The notes beneath the pieces are model-generated. The model did no database searches, was not told where the DNA came from, and saw only the letters and a program-made list of their open reading frames with translations. Shown here one piece after another: positions 12,521 through 23,817 of a stretch of DNA of 64,000 nt (within the stretch, counting starts at the first letter, position 1; the number at the start of each line of letters is the position of its first letter). The stretch covers positions 186,001 to 250,000 of the forward strand of contig VZRS01005628.1 in NCBI GenBank assembly GCA_013398055.1. Direction: 5' to 3'. A program made the position numbers and the translations under genes. The stretch is from Ifrita kowaldi (Eukaryota > Chordata > Aves > Passeriformes > Cinclosomatidae).

Positions 12521-15500
12521 GGCAGAGGCACCTGTCACTTCTGACACCACCTTTAGTTCCTTTTAAAGGCACTTCCCAAATACCTCTGCAGCCTGGGGTC
12601 ATCAAAGTTGTGGGGGTGTCCATAGAGAAAATAAATATTTTTTGCTTTCTTCTTGTTTGCTGTTGCACTCACAGGCATGAGAAGACATTTTACCCAGTGT
12701 TCCTCATTAACCAGTTCTTACTAAAACCAAACAAAACCCAAAAAAAGTAAGAACCCAGAGAGTATTATCATCTAGGTCAAAATGAACCTGTGTGTGCCCA
12801 CTAGGAAGTCTTTCAGACTCTGCAACATCTGGTGGACCTAAAATGGTGAGGTTTGCTTTGAAGTTCCTACAATTTGGCTGAAAAATAATAATAAAAGTGG
12901 ACAAAAGGAAGGGCACAAGACACATTAACATAGATGAGGCAAATGTTCATGGGAATTATATGAATGAACATACAGCAAGTAGAAAATTAACTATTTTTTT
13001 CCCTTCTTTTGTGGAAATCAACCCATCATGTCCTAGAACTTTTCCAAACAGGTCAAATCAGAGAAATGCAATATATACTGATCCTTGTTTATCTGTTCTT
13101 TAGTACTCTAAAGCAGGTACCTGTTTTACAGTAAAGTCTAGGGTTTGTTTGTGTGGAGAATTTTCTCTCCTCATGTGTCTGTGTAGCTGAGAGTAGTGGA
13201 ACTGTAATAGAGTTGAATGGGAATCTGTTTTGCAAACAGAGATATTAGATGTGTTTCCAAAATACAGGCAGATGCACAGATCAGTCTGCTGGACTGCTGG
13301 AATCAAGATGAAGAACAATTGAGACTGTGCAGGTAATAAAATAGCAAGAGCTGATGGTTAGCCCAGTTGTCTCCTTGTCCTAATAAATACATGGTCCTCA
13401 AGTATCCAGATTCAGTCAAAAAACATTGGGATGGAGGCACTCACTGCTGCTTTCAAGACCTTTAAAAATCCGAATTTAATGGCTCAATCCAGGCTGCAGT
13501 AGGATCCTTATTTTGGCTGACACTGGGCTGTGGATCTGGCCCCTTGAGATTATTTTTTTAGCTGACCAGACTCCCACCATTCCTTCAGATACACACAGGG
13601 CTGGGGCAAAGCTGGGCTGTGTTTTTGACAGACAGGACATGCCTGATATGGCAGAAATGTGGAAATACTGTTCTTTGGGTTATTAAATTTTATTTATATA
13701 TTTATATACATATATATACACGTACAATGTAAGTTGGCTTCAGGAGTTGCTCGCTCTTGCAGCAGTTGCCAAGGCTGGCCTTGCAGTGCTGCAGTTCTTC
13801 TCTGAAAGTTGGAGAAGCCAACTTTTAAAACCCCAATAAAAGCCTACCGTAGGCTAATCTAGTTTATATGCATTTTTAAATATGTACAAATGTTGTAAAC
13901 CAAATAAGGTTTATATGTACCCAAGATCAGCCACTAAGTACTTCAAACAGAAAGCCTGTCTCTTGTAGGTACCCAAATATTTACAGAGTGTGACTTGAGT
14001 GAGGAATTAGATGCCCCACTCAGCCCTGCCAAATTAATTAATGGTCTTTTTCACTTATTTAGGTAGATGTCTAATCTAGTGAAACCCTAAGAACACCCAA
14101 GGCCTGGACAGTGGCAGGCAGAAGCATCATGGAATACTTGTTAGAAATTACCATGGCTTTGTTGAGATAGCCAGCAACATCCCACAGAGGACCTGCAGGG
14201 TTGAAAGAACAAAGATTTAATGGAAAAAAACCCTGAACTCCATCAAAACCAGACGTTTAAAAAGAAAAAGGTGGTGATGTTGTTTAATTTGGTGCAAAGG
14301 TGAAGGCTGGGCTGGGAAGAGGAGAGTGGCCTGAGTGGGTCACTGCACAAATGCCTCTTGCCTTCCGCTCCCTCTGCTTTTTGGTGAGTGGCCAATGAAA
14401 GCTTATCCCCTTTTTAAATTTTTTTTCCCCCTTTAAGTCTGCACAAGTGTTAACTTTTCAAAGACTCTGAGATTCAAAGTGCTGTACCCAACACAGAGCC
14501 CTTTTTTTTCTCCTGCCTTTGATTTTTATGCACATTTCAAGCTGGTCAGAGAGTACATGGGGGTTTTGTTTAGGCTTGGTGGTGGGGTTTTAGCTTTCAA
14601 GCTGCCAGCCTTCCTGAGATTATTGCCTATTAACTGCCTCTTAATAAAGGTGCTGACCAAAGAAAGGAATATTTTTTCCTTGGTGCTGGATTTCCAAACT
14701 CGATTGGCTTTATTAAATGGAAAGACAAATAAATTTAAACCCTGCTCTGAAATACCTTAGCATAGGACACCAGCAGTTAGAGGTCACCAAGTCACTTGGA
14801 CTTCCTCCCAACAAAAGCAGCATCATTTTTCAATGTCCAGCCCCACAGCATCCCGCAGTGCCTCACACAATTCCTTAGTGTCCACACCTGCTCTGTGCCG
14901 CTCGGAGCGGGGCTGAGCCCCTTTGGATGGGGCAAGATCAGTCCCCGAGAGATTTCTGTTATGCTCATGGTTTGGAGCCGTGTTTGATCTCCTGCAGCAT
15001 AGCTGGATAAAAGCTTGTGGTTGGGGTTTCCTTGTTCTGTTATTAAAGCAAAAATTCCCCGTTGTACAAGGAAGAGAAACTTTCCTTCACCGTGTGAAGG
15101 ATGTTACAGTTGAGAATATAATTTCAACTCCATTTACCTTTATTACATTGGAAAAAGCAAATCCCTTTGTTCTATGCTTTAGTTTCCTGTGAGATGGGGA
15201 TAGCAGCCCTTCTCTGGTTGCACGGGTCCCTTTGGATGTGCCAGCGTTGTGTCCATGCTTTAGGACACAGTCCACATGCTGCTGTGTCATTTCTCAGCGT
15301 GGAGATACCAGGATTAAGAGGATGTGAGGCCCTTCTGCAGCGTTCTGAAAGATTTTGCAGTTGCGTGTAGGTGCATTGTACCCACAGACAGCATGACCAG
15401 ATGGGCCCATTTTTGGAGAAAAGTGAGCATCCCCAAAATCAGTGTAATTTTTTTGCTTGCCCTGTACATCTGTCATTCACTTCAGTGCAAGTCACTGGTT

Positions 15501-17779
15501 CCTGAAATGAACCTCTTGTGTCCTCAATAGTTTAGTACCCTGTGTAGGGATGGGAAGTGGTGCAGGTCGAAGACTGAACACCTTTGTGGTGTTCAGCTGT
15601 TGAATCTGTAGATCCAAATCACTGCAGCCAGGGATACCCAATCTGAATTCCCTATTGAAAAGCTGAGTCAGAGAGGCCGACTGGGGCAGGAGAGGTGATG
15701 AGGCCAGATGTTCCATCCTCACAGTACAACCCTGTTCTGCTTGGCTCCCATTTCCAAGGTGTGTGGGCTGTAAGCCCCACTTCTGCATCCTTTTGCCTCA
15801 GGCAGATCTCCTGGTGTGAATAATGTCTCTGTGGTGTTTTGTTGAGGGATCCCAAAGGCATCTCTCTCTCTGCATTTAATTTTCTGTCTTCTTCCAGACT
15901 TCCCTCTGCAGTGTTTTTTCTGCAAAGCCCATGCTCTGGTGGCCTTTTGGCACCACTACAGGTCTCTCCGTGCTGGAACCCCCTTGCCAAAAAAAATGTG
16001 GGTGGTGACCTAGTCCCTCAGACAACCCATCCTCCGAGAAATAACCTCGTGGAAGAAGAACCATCTTGAGCAGAATTTATCGTTTGCCATGGGCTGGGGT
16101 CTTCCATTCCTTGGGTGAAAGAGCAGCCTCTCACCCAACCCTCAAAATCAAGGCCATGTTATGTGTTCTAAGTAATATTCATTCAGTTATAGGGAGTGTG
16201 TTTATGTTTCTCATGTTAAAAAAAGGGGAAGGGCAAAAAAAAAAAAAAGGGAATCTGAGGTTAGTGTTTTGCTGGAAAAATATCAAGACTTGATTGGCAA
16301 TATCCCACTAAACCACAAGTTTGTAGGAGAGAAAACAAACCCATCGGGTTTTCCAAACTATGCTTATGTGCTTTATGAAAATGTGTCCCATATAGGTCAC
16401 TTATGCTCTTATTATAGCTGTGGCAAGTGTACATATAATTGAGACATGGAAATACTACCCCATGCTGCTCAACGAATGAAGGGGAAACAAATCTTTATTA
16501 TTCCTGGGTTCACAGAATATATAGGAACGCTATTGTCTTTTTTTCCTTTTATTTAATTTTTTTTAAATTTTTTTTTTTTTTAGGGCCGGTTTTAGATTTC
16601 AGATGTATTTTATTGTCTGTGGGAACATGTGTTTTACAGACCTGTCATGTGAAAGCCATTAACAAGAGGAACTGGAGGAATAACAATGGGCCACGTAACC
16701 GTGGTGTGTCTACTCCCCGAGTTCAACCCTGCGCCGCCGCTCCGGGCGCGCGTGAAACCGGATCGCGCCCAGCGGCGTTAGCGCTTCTCCCCCTGCCATT
16801 TCTCATCGGGGAAACCTTAGGATTTTTTAAGTGGCCTATTAAAACGGGGTTGCTGGCACCACAGGCAGGCTTTTGGGGCCAAGCTGGCCGGGCATCAAAA
16901 CGGTTAAATCGTGGAATGAAGATCAGCTGACATCACACGAGATGTCCGATTTTATTTACCAAATCTGAGCTGGGCGGGCAGTTCTGAAACTGTTCCTCGC
17001 TGGTTCACACATGTGGTGGAAACTGTCCCGCCTTGCCAAGCAATTCAGGGCCCAGAACTCGCAATTAACCCATTTCCAGGGACTTTAGAGAGGATCTGAA
17101 AGGGGTCCTGAGCAGTGGCCTAGACCACCATTGGGTACTTGAAAATTTTACTTCAGTACGTGTTGTCCCTGCTCACAGGTGCTGGAGTTTTTTCTTAAGA
17201 CTAACAAATTAGTGTAGTAATCCTGGCTTAGGCAAACCCATTAACATACGGGAAAAGGAGCCAAAGAGGATTGCGCAAAGTGAAATCCAGAGAGTGGTTC
17301 ATGTGGAGAACATGGGGAACATTATTTTGATGACACTTCTGAAAAACATGGATGGTGCCCTTGCTAATCACATCTAGCAGGTGGTGCTCACTACAGATGT
17401 ACTGCGGACAGCTTTGGGTCAGACCCAACAGCGCTTCATTTTTTATTTGTTATTTTTATTCATTTTAGAAGGAAAAACCCTCTGATGTCTTTGACTTCTA
17501 GCTGTGTAAACAAACCCACAGATACTTAAGCAAGTTAGTGGTCGACAAGTATTCCCTAATTCCTTCTGTAGGATCTGGGTGTGAGACCTGTTGTCTTGGC
17601 CCAAGGACAGCTGGAACCACTGTGCATTTGTTTTTCCCCTTACCTGGGTTTCGCTCTGCAAGTGGGAGGAGGGTTTCCTGTACCTTGTGGCTTGTGATTT
17701 ACTGTGAACGTGGGTTTCAGGGAATTTGGGGCTTGGTTTTGTGGGAACGTAGTGCTCCTCTCAATGATGGGCTTAACAG

Positions 17780-17852
17780 CAAAGATGGACGGGGAAACTG
17801 AGGCAAAGGGAAGGAGGGTGCCCTGCCCAGGGTGACACTGTGGCTGGGAAAC
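17780..17852. repeat. Ancient MIR/L2-like relic in intron 1
   Basis: AGATGGACGGGGAAACTGAG followed by GCAAAGGGA and TGCCCAGGGTGACAC matches the widely shared tail of old amniote SINE/LINE repeats (GATGGGGAAACTGAGGCAC and TTGCCCAAGGTCACAC). Only the tail is visible. Confidence 0.4.
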
Positions 17853-18758
17853 ACCCTTCTAAGTTTGAGGCGGTGCTGTATTTCTCTGAAAAACTTACAA
17901 AAACATGGATTTGTGGATGTGCCACAATTTCCAGGTGTCTCCTCCATACTGTGTGTCCTGACCCACGTTCTTGAGCAGATCTGCTCCATGCCTGGTGCAA
18001 AGATCCAGCCAAGATGTGCAGACACAGGAATCCTGCACAGAAAGTTCACAGATAGTATTTAAACCCCAGACTTCACGTGGCTTTGTTGTGATTGAAGGCG
18101 AACAGGCTCTGATGGGAGTTCACCCGCTTTTGTGGGTGGGCTGGTCCTTGCATGGATGGGTGTCCCACAGCTGCTCAAAGCACATGATTGTTGCAGTAGT
18201 AGGTACAAACACTCTGAGAAAGCTGTCAATACACCCTGTAAACACCAAGAGGAGTGAGTCCAGGAAGGCTTCAAAGGCAGGGAAGTGATGGGGATGGAGA
18301 ATAGCTGGGCTGGCCGGGTAGGAGAGAAGCCCTGCGGATACTCGATCCTGCCGTGTTTGTTTGCACAGCTCTGGGCTGCTCTGCCTGGGGCGCTCGGAAG
18401 AGCATCGGGCCCTCCCCGGAGAAAAGTGCCAGATTGGTTTTCATGGCCTTTTGCAGAGGGATTGCTCCAGGGGTCTGTTCCTGTAAGTTAATATTTGCAG
18501 CGCACAGGGCTTAACTGGAACCAGGCTGTGCAGACATCTGATAACCATAACAGAGGAGATGCTTTTTCCCTGCAAGACCAGCTTGGAAAAACAAATCCCA
18601 ATGCTATTCCCTTTGGAAAGATAGCTGTATGAAAAGAAAAGCACCAGGAACGGCGATGCATGGTTTGCAAGGGGTTTCCTAGTTGGGGTTTTTCTGTGAG
18701 CTGCTTCTGTTTGCCTGTATTGCTCATGGGTTTGGTTGTTGTCTCCCTTTCTTTGCAG

Positions 18759-18916
18759 CCGGGTTGCCATTCCTCATCATCGAGACAAGCACAATCCAAC
18801 CCTACCAGAGGGGCTTCTACTGCGACGACGACAGCATCAGGTACCCGCAGAAGAACGTGGAGACCATCAACGACGCGGTGCTGTGTGCTGCGGGCATCCT
18901 CATCGCCATCCTGGCG
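18759..18916 (+). CDS. PLPP3: PLPP3 coding exon 2 (end of TM1, first extracellular loop, start of TM2)
   Basis: The acceptor is a pyrimidine tract ending TTTGCAG at 18752-18758 and the donor is GTAAGT at 18917. The exon opens with two bases completing an alanine codon (phase 1 intron), then reads GLPFLIIETSTIQPYQRGFY and continues for 52 full codons to ILIAILA at the donor (phase 0). The LPFLIIE stretch is the C-terminal half of transmembrane helix 1. The RGFYC segment and following acidic residues form the first extracellular loop. VETINDAVLCAAGILIAILA begins helix 2. There are no indels against the human exon as I recall it; substitutions are conservative (K to Q, N to D, K to R). The reading frame runs open upstream into the intron, so an ATG-initiated reading of this region would be misleading; the AG acceptor is the real boundary. 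Confidence 0.95.
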
Positions 18917-21900
18917 GTAAGTCCCACCTCCAGAACCTCCTCCTCTGTCCCGGTGGAGGTTTTTGGCACCTCTTTGTGTTGCTAATGTGGCCACGCTATC
19001 TACCGGGTGCACAGCTCCTCTGCGACTGTTTGACTTTTGTAAGCGTGGAGTTGCAAACATTTACAAATGAAAGCTTGTAATGAGAGGAATGAGATTACTC
19101 TCGAAGCCTGTAAACAGGCCCAAAGCTGTTTGGGCAAGTCTGTGAGCTTCCCGAGAACTTTTTCACCTTCCAGTAGGAGTTCAGAGTAGAGGCAAAAACA
19201 CTTGAGTGTCAGTAAAGACTTGGCATGGTTTGCCCCTATTCAAATAACTCTTGGTATTTGCCTATTTTATAAGGTTTAAAAAACAAAGAAAGGATACATC
19301 TTTTCAGCTAACCAGTGCCTGGAAAATTTAACAGGTTAGTATTAGGTTTTTAAGAGATTGCATATTACAGCCATTTTTAAAAGACAATTAAAACCTTCCA
19401 TGGGGAGCATATTCCCACAGAGTCCTCGCTGTAAAAAGTCCTTAATGCCCCACCTTCCCAATGCCTCTTCATTTTCCTTCTCCTGCCAGTTTTTCTAGAG
19501 CTGTGCTAGGAAATGATTGCACGATAAGAGCTTTATTTGTCAGCCAAGAAGCTGAACTCAGCCCATGAGCTGAGCCTCCTTATGCCAGCGTGTGCCTGGT
19601 GTGGGGCAGAAGACAAGAGCTGTCTCCTGGTTATTGCTTAAACACTTCCAGCTAAGAGGAAATTCCCCTATGAAAAGTACCTACATTTTCCTTCTCACCT
19701 GCTGCCAGAACAGCTCAGGTGCTTTCCCAGAGATGCCACCTTCCTCTTGCTCCTTCAGCTGGGAGGGATGGAGATGGAGAGGTCAGGAGTGCTTGTTCCC
19801 CTTTCATCTTTCCTCCTAGATGGAATGTCGTGGGCAATAGATATTTTAGGATGGCACAGTGCCTGCTTTGCTAATACCCCATCCTCAGCCTTGCTGCTTT
19901 GTGATGTGAACATCTCCATCATTTCCTCCTCTCTCCATCATTCCCTGACCACATACACTCACTCAGCAAAGCAGGTCCCCAAAACTGCCCTGTCCCTCTG
20001 CCCCCTCCCTCCCCACAACAAGCCCAAAAGGTGCCAGGCCCCCAATTCTATAAACATGGCAGAATTTCACCCCACAGGTGAATTACCCCCGAGTGTGGAA
20101 AAGCCATAAAAATGAAATGAAAAAGCGTCTCATTTTCGCATTACTGCCAGAGCTATCGGCACGCCAGCTCCATGCAGAGTGTGCTTCTGATCCCTAATGA
20201 GGCAGTGGCAAATACAGGAGTTGGAACAGAAACTGGAAACATAATCAGCTGCCTATGTGATCCATCAACTCTCTACCACGAAATAGCAGGTCAATTAAAA
20301 GAGAAAGAAAATCCCCAGAGAATTGGATGTTTCTGCCCTGGTTTCACTGTGCCCACAACAAATGTAACTTAATAAGGTAAATTCAAAAGCTCAGTTATTT
20401 GCTGTTGAGTGACACAAATGGCTAACGAGGAACTGAAGCAACAGATTTCTTTGCTATGGCAGCCTGCACGGAAAATTCAAGTCAGCCTGACCTCCTTTTG
20501 CAGATGTAACCCAGATACCAGAATTACTGTAGCATAATAGGAATTCCTTCCAAATCCACAAAGCACTGACTCCGCTGCCTTTGCTCACATCCTTTGCCTT
20601 TGGAAGGCAGGGCAGTGGTTATGAGGACTTCCAGGGAGCTGGCTTTTGGGGTGAAGCAGCCAAAATTTCACGCCCTCGCTTTTACGTGGCGTCACAGGCA
20701 GTCTAGCCTGGGGTGAAAAGGTCCAGGTCATGTTTTAAGTGGCTTGAGGACACCCAGAGAGTTTGTTAAGCAAACGGCAGAGGCGAGGCCTTTGCTTCCA
20801 TCAGGATGGGAGAGGATATGCATTTGGTTTTAATATCTGTGTATTTATTGACTTGAGGCAAATTTCCATGCAGATGACCCTGGAGAGGCTCATGCCCCTG
20901 GGCTGTGCACTCTCACATCTCTCCTGACTGCTCTTCATGCTGGAAGGTGGTTGAGTTGATGTTGGTGGTCCCTTGGATGGCCAGGGGAAGGTGACACCCC
21001 TCTTCCTGAGCCTTGTAGGGGTACCACTGCCATAGTCCCGTCTCCCCACACCTGATAGGTCTTGAAAGGCTATGAAAAATTCCTCATAAAATTAATTTGC
21101 TAGGTGATCTAAGTTACACAGCTGGATTAGCTGGTTGTTTTACAGTCGAAGGTGATACGCTGCAATGTGATTAGCACAGAGAACGTGGCTAGAAAAGCTC
21201 CAAATGCAAGTGGCTGGAAAAGCTCCAAAAGTGATTACAGGCTGATTGGATTGCTGGCAATACCTTATAATAACAATAAAATGGGCTTGACAACTGAAAG
21301 TCTGCAAAAAGCATTCACAGATAGAAAAGTTTGATGTTGGCTTCTCTCTAGTGACCAACTTTTTAAAATATGTGCACCAGTCCCTGGGAGTTGTGCCCAT
21401 CACCTGGGAATGGCACATGTCCCATGTGGATGGCTCGCCAGGAGTGCAAGGCATGAGAAGAGCTTGACATCTTTAAAACTTATTTTCTTTTCAGGATGTC
21501 CTTTCAGTCTGTGCACATCTGCGCTGCATTAGTTTTTCACTGTCCTGCTTTATCTGGGACAGCACTGCCAAAAAATCAAGTTTACCCAATTTTTAGCTTC
21601 TCATTAAGTTGATCCATGGCTTTCACTAACTGGGGAGGGTTCCTGGGTACCCAGCAGCATTTTAGTGAGGGAATGAAGGCTCCAATTTACAATCTGCTAC
21701 ATGTGTGCAATTACCCAGACCACCAACAGTGAGAGAAAAATATTAATCCCCAGACTTTTGTTGGTCCCTGTTTAAAATGGTCACATGCCTTTCCCAGGCC
21801 AGGAGCCTCAGGTTTGTGTGGATCTGTTTGTGAGTTTGCAGGAATGGCACATCTCCCAGTGTCAGATATCATCCTTAATTGGTCTGGTCTTCCCTCTGTG

Positions 21901-23533
21901 AGAGCCATGAGTTTTGAGCCTCAGAGCTCCCCTCCTTGTGAATTTAGGCTTTTGGGAGTGGACCTACCCTCATGCAGGAGCTTCTGTGTCCATCCAGGGC
22001 AACTTCCCTCTGCAGGCCTCACGCCAGTAGATTTCCTGGCTGGCAGCTTGTGCTGGGAAGTGGTCCAAAATGGAGATAAACCATGGTCTTCGGAGACTGT
22101 GAGGATTAAAATGATGCTGAAGCCAGTTACCTGCAGCTCCCTAAACAAGTCTCGGTCGCTACCAGATTTCCAGGAGGAAATCTCAGCTGTCACATGTAAA
22201 CCCCAAATGGTGGTGCAGCCACTCAAAGCATTTCTGTGCGTGGTAGCAGAGCCTGCTCTAGCTTGGCATTTATTTTCTGTGATTACAGTTGTATCTCTCT
22301 TTGATAAAGCCTGCTTAGCTGCAGTTTCAGCTGCCTTAGGTCAACCTTTGTTTTTTCAAGCCCTGGTACGAGTGAGTTCAAACAATGATAGAGCTTCAGC
22401 TCTTCTTAGTCTAATTGCCATACTTTTCCAGTTTATTAGTTTCCAAAGGTTGTGCCAAGCTTTTAAAAAAGGTAGGCAGGGGAGCCTCGTCTCCTGCTTA
22501 TGGCTGGCAGGCTGCCACACTGGGAGGAATATTGCTGGCTGCTCCAGAAAGGGATTAACATGAAGGCATTTTTCCTGACAGTTAATTTTACATATCACAG
22601 TCCCCGTGACTACAGAGAGGCAGGGACAAGGGGGCATCCAAAAAAAAAAACAAAAACCCAACTCAGCCTTGATTTATTACTCAGGTATAAAAACATTTAG
22701 AGTAATGAATGAAATCCTAAAGCTGTAAATCTGGAGCTTTAAAATTTAGGTGTGTAGCATGACGGAGAACAATTTAAACCTTTGGCTCTTTGGGAGAGGT
22801 GAGACATTTGGACTTAATTTCACAGCCTGATTTTCATTAACCTGCCTTTTAAGATTGCTGAATGTGAGAAGTTGGATCCTCTGCTCCCTGACAGTGATTT
22901 ATGGCGATATTGTCAAACCTAAGCACCCCTGACACAAGAAAAACATAATCTGCTGCCATGTGATGGCAAGACCCCTTGAAATGCCCCAAAATAGCTGGAC
23001 TTCATGGAGGCCTTGAGAGGTCTGACTTGGGTCTGCTGGCAGCAAGTTTTGGGCCAGAGTCTGAAAAATTTGGGGCTTTCTGTTTCTTGCCCTGTTGTGT
23101 TAATGATTTTAAGAGAGGAAGATAAGCAGGCTGTGTGTTTATTTTCCTCCAAAATCAGTTTGATAAGAGGGTAGTGGGTCTGGCCTCTCCTTCCCAACAC
23201 ACACTAATTCTTTATCTGGTTTATGTCAATTTTCTTTTCCCACTCTGCTGGGGTGTTACTTCGCTTTTGTAAAGATACGCCAACGTGCTAACCCAAAATC
23301 TACCCCTTTTTTGTTTTGTTTATTGGATTTTTCCATGAACAACATTCCGAGCATTGGGAGGGAAGAGGGGGAGGATGGAGAGACATTGGGCCATGGGGTT
23401 CTCCTTCCTCACTGGAGAAGCAGATTCCTGGTTTGAGATCTCAGAACTGCTTCAGCCCTGCATTTACACCCATCCCTGGTTTTGCACAGCGTTTTCCCCC
23501 CTCTCTAACCTCCCTGTTGTGCTTCCCTCGCAG
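18917..23533 (+). other. PLPP3: PLPP3 intron 2
   Basis: 4617 bases bounded by GTAAGT and TCGCAG, phase 0. No CR1 tail or other recognisable repeat was identified. It contains an unusually long chance-looking open frame at 21814-22563. Otherwise nothing specific is visible. Confidence 0.9.
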
Positions 23534-23817
23534 ATTATAACGGGAGAGCTCTACCGCATCCACTACCTGAAGGAGAAATCCCGCTCCTTTATCCAGAACC
23601 CCTACGTGGCAGCTCTCTACAAGCAAGTGGGCTGCTTTGTTTTCGGCTGTGCCATCAGCCAGTCCTTCACAGACATTGCCAAAGTGTCCGTCGGGCGCTT
23701 GCGGCCGCATTTCCTGGCAGTTTGTGACTTGGATTTCTCCACCATCAACTGCGCCAAGGGAGTTTACATCCAGAACTACACCTGCAGGGGAAATGACAGC
23801 AGGGTCCAGGAAGCCAG
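23534..23817 (+). CDS. PLPP3: PLPP3 coding exon 3 (TM2 end, TM3, catalytic motif C1, extracellular loop)
   Basis: The acceptor is TCGCAG at 23528-23533 and the donor GTGAGA at 23818. The exon has 94 codons plus two bases of an arginine codon (phase 2). It contains IITGELYRIHYLKEKSRS (end of TM2 and a cytosolic loop), the YVAALYKQVGCFVFGCAISQ helix (TM3), and catalytic motif C1 of the PAP2 superfamily (K-x6-RP) as KVSVGRLRP at 23681-23707, where Lys and Arg contact the substrate phosphate. After it comes the extracellular loop with INCAKGVYIQNYTCRGND. Three features depart from the human protein: His-Tyr where human has Tyr-Tyr (23561-23566), RGN where human has RGD (23786-23794), and relocated Asn-glycosylation sequons. 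Two single-residue insertions, a Glu in LKEKS and a Val/Tyr shift in KGVY, are in frame. Confidence 0.96.

Larger units (their letters stand above)
1..18758 (+). other. PLPP3: PLPP3 intron 1 (3' part); no exon seen
   Basis: No conserved coding exon, RNA gene or second gene could be supported in this stretch. It holds three truncated CR1 tails (5092-5298, 10983-11100, 12362-12520), a large inverted repeat (10674-11956), an assembly gap (8628-8720), several T or A homopolymers (for example 590-609, 5875-5891, 11469-11485), an AT microsatellite-like patch near 13680-13725, and two CpG-richer islands of unknown role near 5446-5500 and 16692-16790. Open frames here are short or overlap repeats and have no recognisable family. 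Confidence 0.8.

Noticed and set aside
12099..12668. 189-codon minus-strand open frame beside the inverted repeat
   Set aside because: It runs through a CR1 tail (12362-12520), so it is a composite of repeat and unique sequence.
15165..15215. MIR-like words (TTTAGTTTCCTGTGAGATGG) in intron 1
   Set aside because: Only about 30 bases match the common SINE tail; too short to call.
1..18758. Search for PLPP3 exon 1 (start codon and N-terminal cytosolic tail)
   Set aside because: No segment resembling the PLPP3 N-terminus followed by a GT donor in phase 1 was found; exon 1 must be upstream of the window.
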